A DNA stretch of 46,897 nt from Bacteroidales bacterium (GCA_022361295.1 JAKSBD010000372.1:1-46897); one strand, 5' to 3'; shown: positions 34,899 through 44,910, counted from the first letter of the stretch. The notes: generated by a model from the sequence alone, not told the origin. Numbers and translations are program-made.

Positions 34899-37676
34899 AT
34901 GGCAGAAGAAAAGAAGGATTTGTATTTGTTAGATGCTTATGCATTAATATTCAGGGCGTATTATGCATTTATTCGTAACCCTCGCATTAATTCCAAAGGA
35001 TTTAATACCTCCGCCATATTTGGTTTTACCAACTCATTATTGGAAATATTAACCAAGGAAAATCCTTCGCATATTGCTGTTGTTTTTGATCCGCCGGGAC
35101 CCAATTTTCGTCACGAGGAGTTTCCTGAATACAAGGCCAACCGAGATGCTACACCAGAAGATATAAAAGCATCTGTTCCATATATCAAGCAATTTATTGA
35201 AGCGATGAATATTCCGGTTATTGTCAAAGATGGTTTTGAAGCCGATGATGTGATTGGTACGTTGTCGGCTAAGGCGTCACAAGCCGGATTTAAGACATTT
35301 ATGGTAACGCCAGATAAAGACTATGCTCAGCTGGTTAAAGACAATGTGTTTATGTACAAACCACGAAGCAAAGGTGGTGGAATAGACATTTGGGGTATCG
35401 ATGAAGTGAAAGAGAAATTTGATATTGAAAATCCTCTACAGGTGATTGATATTCTTGCTCTTTGGGGGGACGCAGCTGATAATATTCCAGGATGCCCTGG
35501 AGTAGGAGAAAAGCGTGCTAAAGACCTTATTAGAGCATACGGAAGTATACCGGGTATTTATGAGCATATTGAAGAGTTGAAAGGAAAGCAGAAGGAGAAT
35601 ATGATCAATTTCCGCGAACAGGTTGAATTATCATATCGCCTTGCAACAATCAGATTGGATGTACCTGTTGAGTTGGACGTAGACGCTTTGAAGAAAGATA
35701 AACCAAATATGGATGCCATCAATCAATTGTTTGATGAGCTGGAGTTTAAAAATCTGATATCACGGATTAATTCTCTATACGGCACTAAACCGGTACAGGG
35801 TGATTTATTTGGCATGGCAGCGACATCAGCCGAAGAAGTTGTTGAAGAGACCTATACATCCCGACAATCCTTAAAAAATATCGTTCATCATTACTACCTG
35901 GTAGATAATGATCAAAAGCTGGCTTCTTTAAGGGCAGAATTAAGCACTAAAAAGCAATTTTGTTTTGACACTGAAACAACATCTGTCAATGCAATGGAGG
36001 CTGAATTAGTTGGTATGTCATTCTCATGGAAAGCCAACGAGGCATACTATGTACCTGTAATGAATAATGGATTGGTTAACAGTTCTGTTATCTCATCATT
36101 TAAAGCTGTTTTTGAAGATACTAAAACAACTAAAATAGCGCAGAATCTTAAATACGATTTACTGGTATTGAAAAACTATGGTATTGATGTAAAAGGAGCT
36201 TTTTTCGACACTATGGTGGCGCATCACTTGTTGTACCCGGGTTTGAAGAACGGCATGGATTTTATGGCTGAAACATACCTGAATTATTCGCCAATATCCT
36301 ACGAGTCGATAGTTGGACCGAAAGGGAAGAAACAAAAGAACATGCGTGATATTGCCCAGGAAAACATTCTTGATTATGCCGCTGAGGATGCAGATATAAC
36401 ACTTCAGTTAGCTGAAAAATTCCAGGAAGAACTAAAAGGTAGCGATGTTGAAAAGCTTTTCTATAATATTGAAATGCCTTTGATTGATGTTCTCGCCAAT
36501 ATGGAGTTTGAAGGTGTTAAACTTGACGATGGGGCTTTAAAAGACTTTGCTGGAAAATTAAGGGAGCAAATCATAGCTTTAGAGAAAAAGATTGAAGAAC
36601 TGGCTGGTATGCCATTTAATATTTCAAGTCCAAAGCAGGTGGGAGAAGTCCTGTTTGAGCTTTTGAAAATTGATGCAAAAGCTAAGAAAACCAAAAGTGG
36701 CCAATACAGTACTGGTGAAGAGATTCTGCAAAAACTAAAAGACAAACACGATATTATACCGGCTATTCTTGAATATCGTGGTTTGGTAAAATTATTGAAT
36801 ACCTATGTGGAAGCTTTACCAAAACTTATAAATGAGAAAACCGGTAAGATACATACAAGCTATAGTCAGGCCACAGTGGTAACCGGACGGTTAAGTTCTA
36901 ATAACCCTAACCTCCAGAATATTCCGATACGCGACGAAAACGGTAAAGAGATTCGGAAGGCCTTTACTGCATCTGATGATGAGCATGTGTTCTTATCGGC
37001 TGACTACTCGCAGGTTGAGTTGCGTCTGATGGCTCATTTCAGCAAAGACAAACATTTGATTGACGCTTTTAATCGTGGAGAAGATATTCATGCGGCAACT
37101 GCTTCAAAAATATTTAAGGTACCGTTGGAGGAGGTAACAAGTGATATGCGTCGTAAAGCCAAAACGGCCAACTTTGGTATTATCTACGGTATTTCTGCTT
37201 TTGGATTAGCTGAGCGCCTTACAATATCACGTAAAGAAGCCAAAGAGATAATTGATGGATATTTTGAGAGTTTCCCCGGTGTGAAGGAGTTTATGGACGG
37301 CAGTGTCGCCAAAGCACGTGAAAATAACTATGTTGAAACGATGTTTGGACGTAAGCGTAATCTGAGTGATATTAACTCGCGTAATGGTGTTGTACGCGGA
37401 ATGGCAGAAAGAAATGCTATTAACGCGCCAATTCAGGGCACTGCAGCAGATATTATTAAACAGGCTATGGTGAACATCCAAAAACGTTTTGAAGATGAAA
37501 ATATCGCCTCTAAAATGATTCTTCAGGTGCATGATGAATTAAACTTTGATGTGATTAAGTCGGAGGAGGAGCAGGTGAAAAGCATTGTAAAAGAGGAAAT
37601 GGAAAATGCAATCAGCTTATCTGTGCCCTTTGATGTTGATATGGGTGTTGGTGTTAATTGGTTGGAAGCACATTAG
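34899..37676 (+). CDS. polA: DNA polymerase I
   Basis: Repair and Okazaki-fragment polymerase with three domains in 925 aa. 5' nuclease at about 1-290 (LLDAYALIFRAYYAF, KANRDATPEDI, DGFEADDVIGTL, GDAADNIPGCPGVGEKRA). 3'-5' exonuclease at about 345-530 with its acidic residues in FDTETTS, NLKYDLLVLK and YAAEDADITLQL, so proofreading looks intact. Polymerase from about 560: motif A in LSADYSQVELRLMAHFS, motif B RRKAKTANFGIIYGISAFGL, motif C LQVHDELNFDV. A possible -7 element TATCTTTA lies at 34870. Confidence 0.97.
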   Translation: MAEEKKDLYLLDAYALIFRAYYAFIRNPRINSKGFNTSAIFGFTNSLLEILTKENPSHIAVVFDPPGPNFRHEEFPEYKANRDATPEDIKASVPYIKQFIEAMNIPVIVKDGFEADDVIGTLSAKASQAGFKTFMVTPDKDYAQLVKDNVFMYKPRSKGGGIDIWGIDEVKEKFDIENPLQVIDILALWGDAADNIPGCPGVGEKRAKDLIRAYGSIPGIYEHIEELKGKQKENMINFREQVELSYRLATIRLDVPVELDVDALKKDKPNMDAINQLFDELEFKNLISRINSLYGTKPVQGDLFGMAATSAEEVVEETYTSRQSLKNIVHHYYLVDNDQKLASLRAELSTKKQFCFDTETTSVNAMEAELVGMSFSWKANEAYYVPVMNNGLVNSSVISSFKAVFEDTKTTKIAQNLKYDLLVLKNYGIDVKGAFFDTMVAHHLLYPGLKNGMDFMAETYLNYSPISYESIVGPKGKKQKNMRDIAQENILDYAAEDADITLQLAEKFQEELKGSDVEKLFYNIEMPLIDVLANMEFEGVKLDDGALKDFAGKLREQIIALEKKIEELAGMPFNISSPKQVGEVLFELLKIDAKAKKTKSGQYSTGEEILQKLKDKHDIIPAILEYRGLVKLLNTYVEALPKLINEKTGKIHTSYSQATVVTGRLSSNNPNLQNIPIRDENGKEIRKAFTASDDEHVFLSADYSQVELRLMAHFSKDKHLIDAFNRGEDIHAATASKIFKVPLEEVTSDMRRKAKTANFGIIYGISAFGLAERLTISRKEAKEIIDGYFESFPGVKEFMDGSVAKARENNYVETMFGRKRNLSDINSRNGVVRGMAERNAINAPIQGTAADIIKQAMVNIQKRFEDENIASKMILQVHDELNFDVIKSEEEQVKSIVKEEMENAISLSVPFDVDMGVGVNWLEAH

Positions 37677-37759
37677 AGTTTTATAAGTTCAAAGCTCAGG
37701 GTTCAAGGGATTAAATAAAATGATCAATAAAAAATCAACAATAATTAATTACCAAAGCT

Positions 37760-37984
37760 ATGTGGATCAAAACAAAAGACAAAAAGACGCTTGTAAATGT
37801 GTCGAGAGTAAGCATTGAAAAATCCTTTGGAAAGTATCATTTAACTGGAACGATAATTGGTCAGGGTAGTTTTGATGCTGCTGAAGAAATTGGTAAATAC
37901 GAGTCACAAGCGCTGGCCGAGACAGAATTAAAGGCCATTGAAAACTGTATAAGAAACGGAGAGAATTTTTATGAGATGAAGTGA
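37760..37984 (+). CDS. Small conserved-looking protein of unknown function
   Basis: 74-aa soluble protein beginning MWIKTKDKKTLVNVSRVSIEKS and ending in an acidic/helical part AETELKAIENCIRNGENFYEMK. The pattern (MWIKT, short beta strands, then a helix and a NGE-x-x-Y-E tail) resembles a widespread small-protein type known only as hypothetical. A strong terminator follows about 90 bases downstream, so it is probably expressed. No function is proposed. Confidence 0.72.
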   Translation: MWIKTKDKKTLVNVSRVSIEKSFGKYHLTGTIIGQGSFDAAEEIGKYESQALAETELKAIENCIRNGENFYEMK

Positions 37985-38071
37985 TATGTTTGTCAGGATG
38001 TCTTTGTTTTCATGATATGAAAAATGATAGGACTCAATTTAATGGATTGTATTAAACTAAATGCTATACAT

Positions 38072-38108
38072 GACCTAAACGCTCTAAAAGCCTTTAGGTC
38101 TTTTTTTT
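38072..38108 (+). terminator. Intrinsic terminator after the 74-aa gene
   Basis: GACCTAAA (38072-38079) pairs with TTTAGGTC (38093-38100), 13-base loop, followed by eight T residues. A textbook plus-strand terminator. Confidence 0.9.
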
Positions 38109-38200
38109 ATACTATTTGTTCAAAAGAGCATTAAATCAACAAATCATAACTGGCATATCCTGATATTTTACGATATTACATCAATCAAACCAGCTGTTTT

Positions 38201-39373
38201 ATGAATGAAGCGATTAGTATAGGTGTTTTTGATGTGATCATTTTCCTCGGGGTAGTACAGGGCATTTTTTTGTCATTCATGTTGCTAAAAAGGGGTAGAC
38301 AGGAGAATCAGGCCAACCTGCTGCAGGGGTTATTGTTGCTTTTTTTGTCATTTACTATTCTTGAGGAGTTGCTCAATAACACCGGTTACATCGTTCAGCT
38401 TTTACCTTTTTCCGATTTTTCGGAACCCATGAATTTCACCTTTGGTCCGCTGTTTTATTTGTATTGTAAAGAAGTTATCAATCAGGATAAATCCCGGAGA
38501 AAATGGATACATCTTGTTCCTGCAGTGTTCTGGTTAATGTATATGACGTTCTACTTTATTCAGCCGGATGCACTTAAATACAACTCTTATTTAGAAACTA
38601 AGCATCCCGATTGGCAATATATTACTGTTGATCGCATTTATCCTGAAGATCCTTTAGGATTAAGAAACTATGTCAATGAAATGACTTTGGTTCATTTTAT
38701 TATTTACATCACATTATCATTAGCTTTAATATTTAATAATTTAAGGGTATTAAATCAATCTGTTCTAGCGCCAAAAAACGAAGTGCTTCGTATGTTGCGT
38801 AATACCATGTTCCACTTTCTTATCATCGTGGTAATATTTATGGGTACTAAGTTTTATTTTGGCATGGATAGCGATATAGGCAGCTATTTTATTGCTACTT
38901 ATATTTCTTTCATGTTCTTTATAACCAGTTATCAGGTAATGCAAAAATCAGTGTATTTTGATACGCCGCATTTATTTCCTGAAATTTCATTGGTCAAATA
39001 CCAGCGTTCGTCGTTAAATGAGGTCGATAAAGAGCGTATTTTATCAAAACTGAGGATCATATTGGAAGAGGAGAGTTATTATAAAAATAACCTTGTTTCG
39101 CTCTTAGGACTGGCTAAAAGTATTCATGAGAACAAACATCATGTTTCGCAGGTAATTAATGAAAAATATGAGAAGAACTTTTTTGAGTTGATTGCCTGGT
39201 ATCGAATAAAAGAAGCTTCGCAGATTTTACTTGGAGATAAAGAGAAGAAATTAACCATTGAAGAGATAGCTGACATGGTTGGTTATAATTCTAAATCGTC
39301 ATTTAATACTGCTTTTAAGCGTTATACAGGTCATACACCTTCAGAATTCAGACAACTTAATAAGAGTGTGTAA
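38201..39373 (+). CDS. AraC-family regulator with N-terminal membrane domain
   Basis: 390-aa protein with about seven hydrophobic helices over residues 1-250 (VIIFLGVVQGIFLSFMLL, LLQGLLLLFLSFTILEELL and others) and an AraC-type DNA-binding domain at about 285-388. The second helix-turn-helix is LTIEEIADMVGYNSKSSFNTAFKRYTGHTPSEFR. Such membrane-bound AraC proteins are frequent in Bacteroidota and probably sense an envelope or external signal. The following acyltransferase gene is a likely target, but there is no direct proof. Confidence 0.9.
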   Translation: MNEAISIGVFDVIIFLGVVQGIFLSFMLLKRGRQENQANLLQGLLLLFLSFTILEELLNNTGYIVQLLPFSDFSEPMNFTFGPLFYLYCKEVINQDKSRRKWIHLVPAVFWLMYMTFYFIQPDALKYNSYLETKHPDWQYITVDRIYPEDPLGLRNYVNEMTLVHFIIYITLSLALIFNNLRVLNQSVLAPKNEVLRMLRNTMFHFLIIVVIFMGTKFYFGMDSDIGSYFIATYISFMFFITSYQVMQKSVYFDTPHLFPEISLVKYQRSSLNEVDKERILSKLRIILEEESYYKNNLVSLLGLAKSIHENKHHVSQVINEKYEKNFFELIAWYRIKEASQILLGDKEKKLTIEEIADMVGYNSKSSFNTAFKRYTGHTPSEFRQLNKSV

Positions 39374-39412
39374 TATACACAATATCAGTCTTATAGGCGT
39401 GTATTAAATGGA

Positions 39413-39437
39413 CGGGCCGTTAATATCGAACGGCCCG
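39413..39437. repeat. Palindrome between AraC-type gene and acyltransferase gene
   Basis: CGGGCCGTT / AACGGCCCG, a perfect 9-bp inverted repeat with a 7-base AT-rich loop. GAACGGCCCGATGAACGGCTC also gives a short direct repeat GAACGGC. No T tail follows. GC-rich against an AT-rich background. Operator or hairpin; undecided. Confidence 0.6.
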
Positions 39438-39506
39438 ATGAACGGCTCAGTCGTTTAATTGGCTATTTGCGCCCTAGATTTGTTTCGTCATCAAAAACAA
39501 ATCAAA

Positions 39507-40709
39507 ATGGAAAAGCTACCAACTACTCAAAAACAACGTTTGTATTATATCGATTGGCTACGAATTATCCTTATTGTCAGTGTTTTTTTGTTCCATATAG
39601 GCATGATCTTTAATTCTTGGGACTGGCACATTAAGAATGATGAAACTTTTGCGCACAAAAGCACGCTCTGGTACATTATGGAATACCTTGGTCAATGGCG
39701 CATGCCATTACTCGTATTGGTTTCAGGTGCAGGTACCTTTTTAGCTCTGGGGACAAAGAGTGTCAAACAATATTTATCGGAGCGTTTGAAGCGCTTATTT
39801 ATTCCTTTAACAGCTGGTATATTTATATTGGTACCTATACAGGTTTACCTGGAGCGGGCAGATCAGTATAACTCATTGATTGATTATTATCCTCACATGT
39901 TTGAAGGCATTTACCCGGTCGGTAACTTTAGCTGGCATCATTTGTGGTTTATTGCCTATTTATTCTTTATTGTATTAGTTATCTCTCCTTTTCTTAACTT
40001 TATGAGAAGCAGACGATTTAAAAGCTGTATTGAAAGTATTGCTCCGTTAGCTGAAAAGCGCTTTGGTGCCAACCTTTTTTTAATACCAATAATGTTATCA
40101 CAACTTATACTTCGACCATACTTCCCGGATAATACACATGATTTTATTAACGACTGGGCAGCAATTGCTTATTACATATTATATTTCCTGTCGGGTTATA
40201 CCATCGTGTCTAATCATCGTTTAATGAATAGTATTGAACGGCAAAAGCGCATTTATTTGACAGAATCAATACTGGCAGCAGTAGTCATGTTTGTTTTACC
40301 ATACCAGATAGAATCAGAGGCAATAGCAACACTAGTATGGCGATTAGCAAGTTATACACTGGCGTGGACTTGTGGCCTGGCTGCCTTAGGCTATGCGCGT
40401 AGATACCTGAATCATAATACACCCTTCAGGAAAATAGCTAATGAAGCAATCTACCCATTTTACCTGATTCATCAGCCGATAATTGTACTATTGGCATATT
40501 TTATAGTTAATTTGGATATTCCATTGATATGGAAAGCTATAATTGTTACAGTTTCATCATTTAGTTTAACCATTCTATTGTATTGGTTTGTGGTACGACC
40601 GTTTAATGCTGTGCGTATAATATTTGGCATGAAACCCAAGATGACATTACCATCAATTGAAGTGTCAGTAGCCGATTTAAAGCCAGAGCCACAACGTGTG
40701 AAAGGATGA
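39507..40709 (+). CDS. Acyltransferase family 3 membrane protein
   Basis: 400-aa integral membrane acyltransferase (MdoC/OafA-type). Start at ATG 39507 (MEKLPTTQKQRLYYIDWLRI); the tracked start at 39459 adds a non-conserved leader. About ten membrane helices. YYIDWLRIILIVSVFLFHIG carries the conserved early Asp/Arg and His, and RMPLLVLVSGAGTFLALG and WHHLWFIAYLFFIV are typical. Family members add acetyl or succinyl groups to periplasmic glycans or lipids; the acceptor here is unknown. Placed after the membrane-bound AraC regulator with a palindrome in front. Confidence 0.87.
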   Translation: MEKLPTTQKQRLYYIDWLRIILIVSVFLFHIGMIFNSWDWHIKNDETFAHKSTLWYIMEYLGQWRMPLLVLVSGAGTFLALGTKSVKQYLSERLKRLFIPLTAGIFILVPIQVYLERADQYNSLIDYYPHMFEGIYPVGNFSWHHLWFIAYLFFIVLVISPFLNFMRSRRFKSCIESIAPLAEKRFGANLFLIPIMLSQLILRPYFPDNTHDFINDWAAIAYYILYFLSGYTIVSNHRLMNSIERQKRIYLTESILAAVVMFVLPYQIESEAIATLVWRLASYTLAWTCGLAALGYARRYLNHNTPFRKIANEAIYPFYLIHQPIIVLLAYFIVNLDIPLIWKAIIVTVSSFSLTILLYWFVVRPFNAVRIIFGMKPKMTLPSIEVSVADLKPEPQRVKG

Positions 40710-40881
40710 TCCTTGTTGGCGGGTGTACAGGCTTGGTCTTAAGCGGCGGATGAAGGGAATCTTCTTTTAAACTATGCACCGAACAAATACCCGTATTAAT
40801 AAAATTACCAAATCAGCATATTAATAAATGTCTTCGATATTTTATACCTTAAGCGAATAAATTAAACCAAACCAATGTGTT

Positions 40882-41466
40882 ATGAAGAAGGTGCTGATCA
40901 TTAATGGTCATCCTGACAAGAATAGCTTAAGTACTGAATTGGCTAATCGATACCGTGCCGGGACTGAAAAGGCTGGTGTTGACAGTGAACTTATTAATCT
41001 GTGCGATTTAGAGTTTTCGCCTATTTTAAAACATGGTTATCGGCAGCGCACAGATTGGGAACCTGACCTGATAAAAGCCTGGGCAGCTATTAAATCCGCT
41101 GATCAACTGGTATTTGTCTATCCAACATGGTGGGGCACGCAGCCTGCTTTGCTCAAAGGATTTATCGAGCGCGTATTTTTGCCGGGCTTTGCTTTTGCCT
41201 ATCGCAATGACTCGGTTTGGTGGGATAAATTACTGAAAGGTAAAAGTGCCCGTCTGATAGTGACCATGGATACTCCGTCGTGGTATTATCGCTGGATATA
41301 CAAGCAACCTGGCCACAATGCCATGAAAAAAGGCATCCTCAACTTCTGTGGTGTTAAACCGGTTAAAGTGACGTCCTTTTCTCCGGTTAAGGGCTCCTCT
41401 AAAACAACGCTCTCTAAGTGGCTGAATAAGGTTGAAGATCTGGGGTATAAGGATATGAAAAGTTAG
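40882..41466 (+). CDS. NAD(P)H-dependent oxidoreductase, flavodoxin fold
   Basis: 194-aa FMN-binding quinone-reductase-like protein of the Flavodoxin_2 (MdaB/KefF/YwrO) family. It starts with the phosphate-binding loop VLIINGHPDKNSLSTELANRY; the VFVYPTWWGTQPALLKGFIERVFLPGFAF segment near residue 76 is the family signature. It likely reduces quinones or electrophiles with NAD(P)H. No KefB/C potassium channel is adjacent. Monocistronic by spacing. Confidence 0.9.
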   Translation: MKKVLIINGHPDKNSLSTELANRYRAGTEKAGVDSELINLCDLEFSPILKHGYRQRTDWEPDLIKAWAAIKSADQLVFVYPTWWGTQPALLKGFIERVFLPGFAFAYRNDSVWWDKLLKGKSARLIVTMDTPSWYYRWIYKQPGHNAMKKGILNFCGVKPVKVTSFSPVKGSSKTTLSKWLNKVEDLGYKDMKS

Positions 41467-41634
41467 CGTTTTCGTTATGTTTGGTAATAATTCACAACAA
41501 CTATAGGAATACATAAAACTGAATTAAGAGTATTATTAAAAGTGAGTCGAATTATTTAATTCAAATAAGTTGCGTATGTGCTTAGCTATGAGGTATTATG
41601 CGTACTTGTTTATTTGCCCAAATTAAATTATTGT

Positions 41635-42495
41635 ATGAATATTTTACCATTAACTGATTTCAAGTTTGAAGAGATATATAAAGCGTTTAGTGAAGCCTTT
41701 CAAGATTATGATTTTCAACTAACTAAAAATGAATTGAAAAATATGCTGCAACGTCGTGGATTCGTAGCCGATCTGTCCTTTGCAGCTGTTGAGGGTGACA
41801 CCATCGTATCGTTCACCTTAAATGGCATTGGCCTGTTCAATAACCTAAAAACGGCCTACGATACCGGTACAGGAACCATACCTGCTTTTAGAGGAAAAAG
41901 TCTGGCAACAAAAATATTTGAATACTCACTACCATACCTTAAGAAAGCCGGGATTAATCAATACCTGCTCGAAGTATTGCAACATAATTCAAAAGCTGTG
42001 AAGATCTATAAAAATATAGGTTTTGAAGTATCTCGTGAGTTTAATTATTTTGTGAAGGAAACAACGGGTATTAACTTTAGAAACAAACAGTTTAATAATT
42101 CTATAATGTGTCAATTGATTGATTTTGAACAATGTGGTTTATTAACAAGTCAAATGGAGTTTAATCCTTCATGGCAGAATAGTTTTGAAGCCATAGGACG
42201 ACAAGCCGATAAGTTTATATCGATAGGCGCTTTTATAGATGAAATGTTTGTTGGTTACTGTATTACAGAACCTCAATCAGGTGATATAACCCAACTGCTA
42301 GTTAAGTCTGATCATAGGAGGAAAGGAGCGGGGACCATACTTCTAAAAAATGCATTGAAGCATAACAAATGTAATTCAATTAAATTGATTAACGCTGATG
42401 TGGAGTGTCAATCCCTAACAAGTTTTTTGGCAAACTTCTCTGTAAGGGCAAGTGGTAAGCAGTTTGAAATGATAAAGCAACTAAACGAAAAGTAA
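41635..42495 (+). CDS. Double GNAT-domain N-acetyltransferase
   Basis: 286 aa from ATG 41635 (MNILPLTDFKFEEIYKAFSEAF); the tracked start at 41578 adds an unlikely extension. Two GNAT folds in tandem: the first at about 45-150 with the acetyl-CoA loop FRGKSLATKIFEYSLPYLKKAG, the second at about 175-285 with SDHRRKGAGTILLKNALKH. The substrate is unknown; it could be an amino group of a small molecule or a protein. It stands alone between unrelated genes. Confidence 0.85.
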   Translation: MNILPLTDFKFEEIYKAFSEAFQDYDFQLTKNELKNMLQRRGFVADLSFAAVEGDTIVSFTLNGIGLFNNLKTAYDTGTGTIPAFRGKSLATKIFEYSLPYLKKAGINQYLLEVLQHNSKAVKIYKNIGFEVSREFNYFVKETTGINFRNKQFNNSIMCQLIDFEQCGLLTSQMEFNPSWQNSFEAIGRQADKFISIGAFIDEMFVGYCITEPQSGDITQLLVKSDHRRKGAGTILLKNALKHNKCNSIKLINADVECQSLTSFLANFSVRASGKQFEMIKQLNEK

Positions 42496-42568
42496 TCTCT
42501 TATAATTGTCAACTGGAAATATATAGTAAAAATTGAATACTGACACACATTTAAAATCATTATAATCT

Positions 42569-42931
42569 ATGAAAAAAACGAGTATTATTATTGTCCTTAT
42601 CATGGCCTTTATAGGTGCATTAACTTTAACAGCTTTAAAAACTCCTCAGGAGGATAAAATTCCATCATCGGATAGTTCCATCATAATTGTCAGAACACTT
42701 GAGATTTATGGTATGAAACCTTCAAGTATGGTAACTATTTATCCTGATGGCACTGTTGAGAAAAACTCTTTGGGGAAATTAAATGCCACTAAGCCGGAAG
42801 AGAACCTGTTGACTATTCATGCTAAAATAGGAGAAATAGAAAATAAAGGATACTTGCTGGTGTCAACAACGGGAGGTAATTCAGATAATATTATTAGCAC
42901 CACTTATATTTTTAAGAAGGTTGAGGAATAA
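42569..42931 (+). CDS. Secreted or anchored hypothetical protein
   Basis: 120 aa with an N-terminal hydrophobic signal (KKTSIIIVLIMAFIGALTLTALK, no lipobox Cys) and a small body with beta-strand pattern and a C-terminal STTYIFKKVEE. I do not recognise a family. It may be periplasmic or anchored by the uncleaved helix. About 70 bases after the GNAT gene, with its own start context. Confidence 0.62.
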   Translation: MKKTSIIIVLIMAFIGALTLTALKTPQEDKIPSSDSSIIIVRTLEIYGMKPSSMVTIYPDGTVEKNSLGKLNATKPEENLLTIHAKIGEIENKGYLLVSTTGGNSDNIISTTYIFKKVEE

Positions 42932-43134
42932 ATCTTACACGATCTGCTTCTTTCCATAATTCTTCTGGTTGTAAAAAAAAACCACGTAACAGTATAATTT
43001 GCCGTTTCATGGAATGAATATGGCAAATTATAAATCAATCTAATTCATTATTATAACAGTTTGGTTACAGTGGCAATATTATATACCTGGTTAACGATGA
43101 CTGTTAATGGTTGATAAAAGATTTAATAAAGCAA

Positions 43135-43164
43135 AAAAGCGCTTGCCATTTGGCAAGCGCTTTT
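43135..43164. terminator. Bidirectional terminator
   Basis: AAAAGCGCTTGCCA / TGGCAAGCGCTTTT, a perfect 14-bp stem (two-base centre, effective loop CATTTG), A-rich before and T-rich after. Sits just downstream of the minus-strand S41 protease gene and downstream of the plus-strand hypothetical. Confidence 0.88.
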
Positions 43165-43188
43165 ATCTTATCTCTGTCATCCCTGTTG

Positions 43189-44910
43189 TTAGCTTTTCTT
43201 AGAAGCAGCACGTCGATCGCCTGCATGGCTCGCAACGGTGCCATCCAATAAACCATTGTACTGGTTCATATCTTTCAGCAGCTTTTTAGCTTCTTCTAAT
43301 TCAATATCGTTCTGCAGGCTGGCTTTAATGGCTCCTTTTTGGTAGTAGTAGCGCTTTACTATCTCCATCACCATTAACTCCTTAATTTCGTCCTCAAATT
43401 GGCGCATATCCTTTTCTACGTCCAGCTTTAATAATTCTTCCATGGCTGTAAAGTCAGCTTTAGATTTCTCGTAGTAACCTTCGCGCTTGGCTGTTTTTAC
43501 CAAATCCTTGAATTTCTCCTGTGATAATGACTCGTATTTAAAGTCTTCTTTAGCCTTTACAAACTCAATAAATTCATTGTACGCTTCTTCTGACAGAGCA
43601 AATGATTCAGGAGCATCAATGGTTTTGTTTTTTAAAACAAATTCGGTAGCATAATCAAAAATCATACTCTGTACCACCAACGCAAAAGTTACATTGGCAT
43701 ATTTAGGCGATTTAACTTTGATATCGGGCGAAATACCACCTCCATCGAATACCGATCGTCCATTTAGTGTTTTATATTCGCTAATAAGTGAATCAGCAAC
43801 CAAACCAACGGCACCATCTTCGTCGCGGTGTGTATAATCCAATGCCTGTATGCATCGGCCCGATGGAATATAGTATTTAGCAGTTGTCACCTTTAATTTA
43901 GCATTGTAAGATAAATTACGGGTGGTCTGTACTAATCCTTTACCAAACGAGCGTTGACCGATAACAACGCCACGATCCAGATCCTGCATAGCCCCGGATA
44001 CAATTTCTGAAGCCGAAGCAGAACCACGACTGATCAAAACAGCTAAAGGCATTACTGTGTCAATTGGTTGACGCATAGCCTTATAGGTTTTATCCCATTG
44101 TTTTACTTTTCCGCGGGTGCTAACCACTTCTGACCCTTTAGGAACAAAAAGGTTAACGATTTTCACAGCTTCATCTAATAAACCACCCGGGTTAGCACGC
44201 AAGTCTAACACAATGCTTTCAGCTCCTTGGTTATCACGCAAATCAAGAAACGCTTTTTCAATCTCACGTGAGCAATCCTGGGTAAAGTTGTTTAACTGGA
44301 TGATACCTGTTCGATCATTTACCATACCATAGTATGGCACAGGATTTATCGAAATCTTTTTACGCTCAAGCTCAATATTAATAGGCTTTTCAACACCAGG
44401 GCGCTGTACTTTAATTTTTAATTCGGTATTGGCAGCGCCTTTTAGGTTATCGCTCACATCAGGGGTGTTTTTACCCACCATGTTTTTTCCATCGATTTCC
44501 AGAATTTTATCACCAGCTTTTAAACCTGCCATTGCCGCCGGAAAACCCTCATAAGGCTCAGCAATTACAACGTATTCGCCACGCTTGGAAATCAATGAGC
44601 CAATACCGGCATATTCTCCTGTTGTCATAAAACGGAAGTCTTCCATGTCTGACTCTGGAATATAGGTAGTGTAAGGGTCAAGTGATTCAAGCATGTTGTT
44701 AATCCCTTCAGTAATTAGCTTTTCCGGATCTGTTTCATCCACATAGTAGCTGTTTACTTCGCGAAAGAGGGTGTAGAAAATATCGAGGTTTTTAACGACT
44801 TCGAAATTTCGTTTATCATCGTTAAAACTGTAAAGCCCTAACGTCATCACCAGCACAAGTGATACTCCTGCAATCCATCTTACTTTACGTGTTCTAAAAA
44901 ACTTATTCAT
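43189..44910 (-). CDS. S41-family C-terminal processing peptidase
   Basis: Periplasmic CtpA/Prc-like serine protease, 573 aa. An N-terminal hydrophobic segment (VRWIAGVSLVLVMTLGLYSF, residues 10-29) acts as signal or anchor. A PDZ domain covers about 85-170 (GIGSLISKRGEYVVIAEPYEG, AGLKAGDKILEIDGKN). The catalytic core follows with LDLRANPGGLLDEAVKI, the nucleophile Ser in SRGSASASEIVSGAM near residue 300, and the base Lys in GQRSFGKGLVQ about 25 residues later. The extra 150 C-terminal residues are charged and helical. Such proteases trim or degrade periplasmic and peptidoglycan-linked proteins. Confidence 0.94.
   Translation of the reverse strand: MNKFFRTRKVRWIAGVSLVLVMTLGLYSFNDDKRNFEVVKNLDIFYTLFREVNSYYVDETDPEKLITEGINNMLESLDPYTTYIPESDMEDFRFMTTGEYAGIGSLISKRGEYVVIAEPYEGFPAAMAGLKAGDKILEIDGKNMVGKNTPDVSDNLKGAANTELKIKVQRPGVEKPINIELERKKISINPVPYYGMVNDRTGIIQLNNFTQDCSREIEKAFLDLRDNQGAESIVLDLRANPGGLLDEAVKIVNLFVPKGSEVVSTRGKVKQWDKTYKAMRQPIDTVMPLAVLISRGSASASEIVSGAMQDLDRGVVIGQRSFGKGLVQTTRNLSYNAKLKVTTAKYYIPSGRCIQALDYTHRDEDGAVGLVADSLISEYKTLNGRSVFDGGGISPDIKVKSPKYANVTFALVVQSMIFDYATEFVLKNKTIDAPESFALSEEAYNEFIEFVKAKEDFKYESLSQEKFKDLVKTAKREGYYEKSKADFTAMEELLKLDVEKDMRQFEDEIKELMVMEIVKRYYYQKGAIKASLQNDIELEEAKKLLKDMNQYNGLLDGTVASHAGDRRAASKKS

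Noticed and set aside
37315-37320. Other CACGTG cores (also near 5472 and 44265) as parS
   Set aside because: Their flanks do not match TGTTnCACGTGAAACA or its palindromic form.
39413-39437. Palindrome as an intrinsic terminator of the AraC-type gene
   Set aside because: No T-run on either side; called as an undecided repeat instead.
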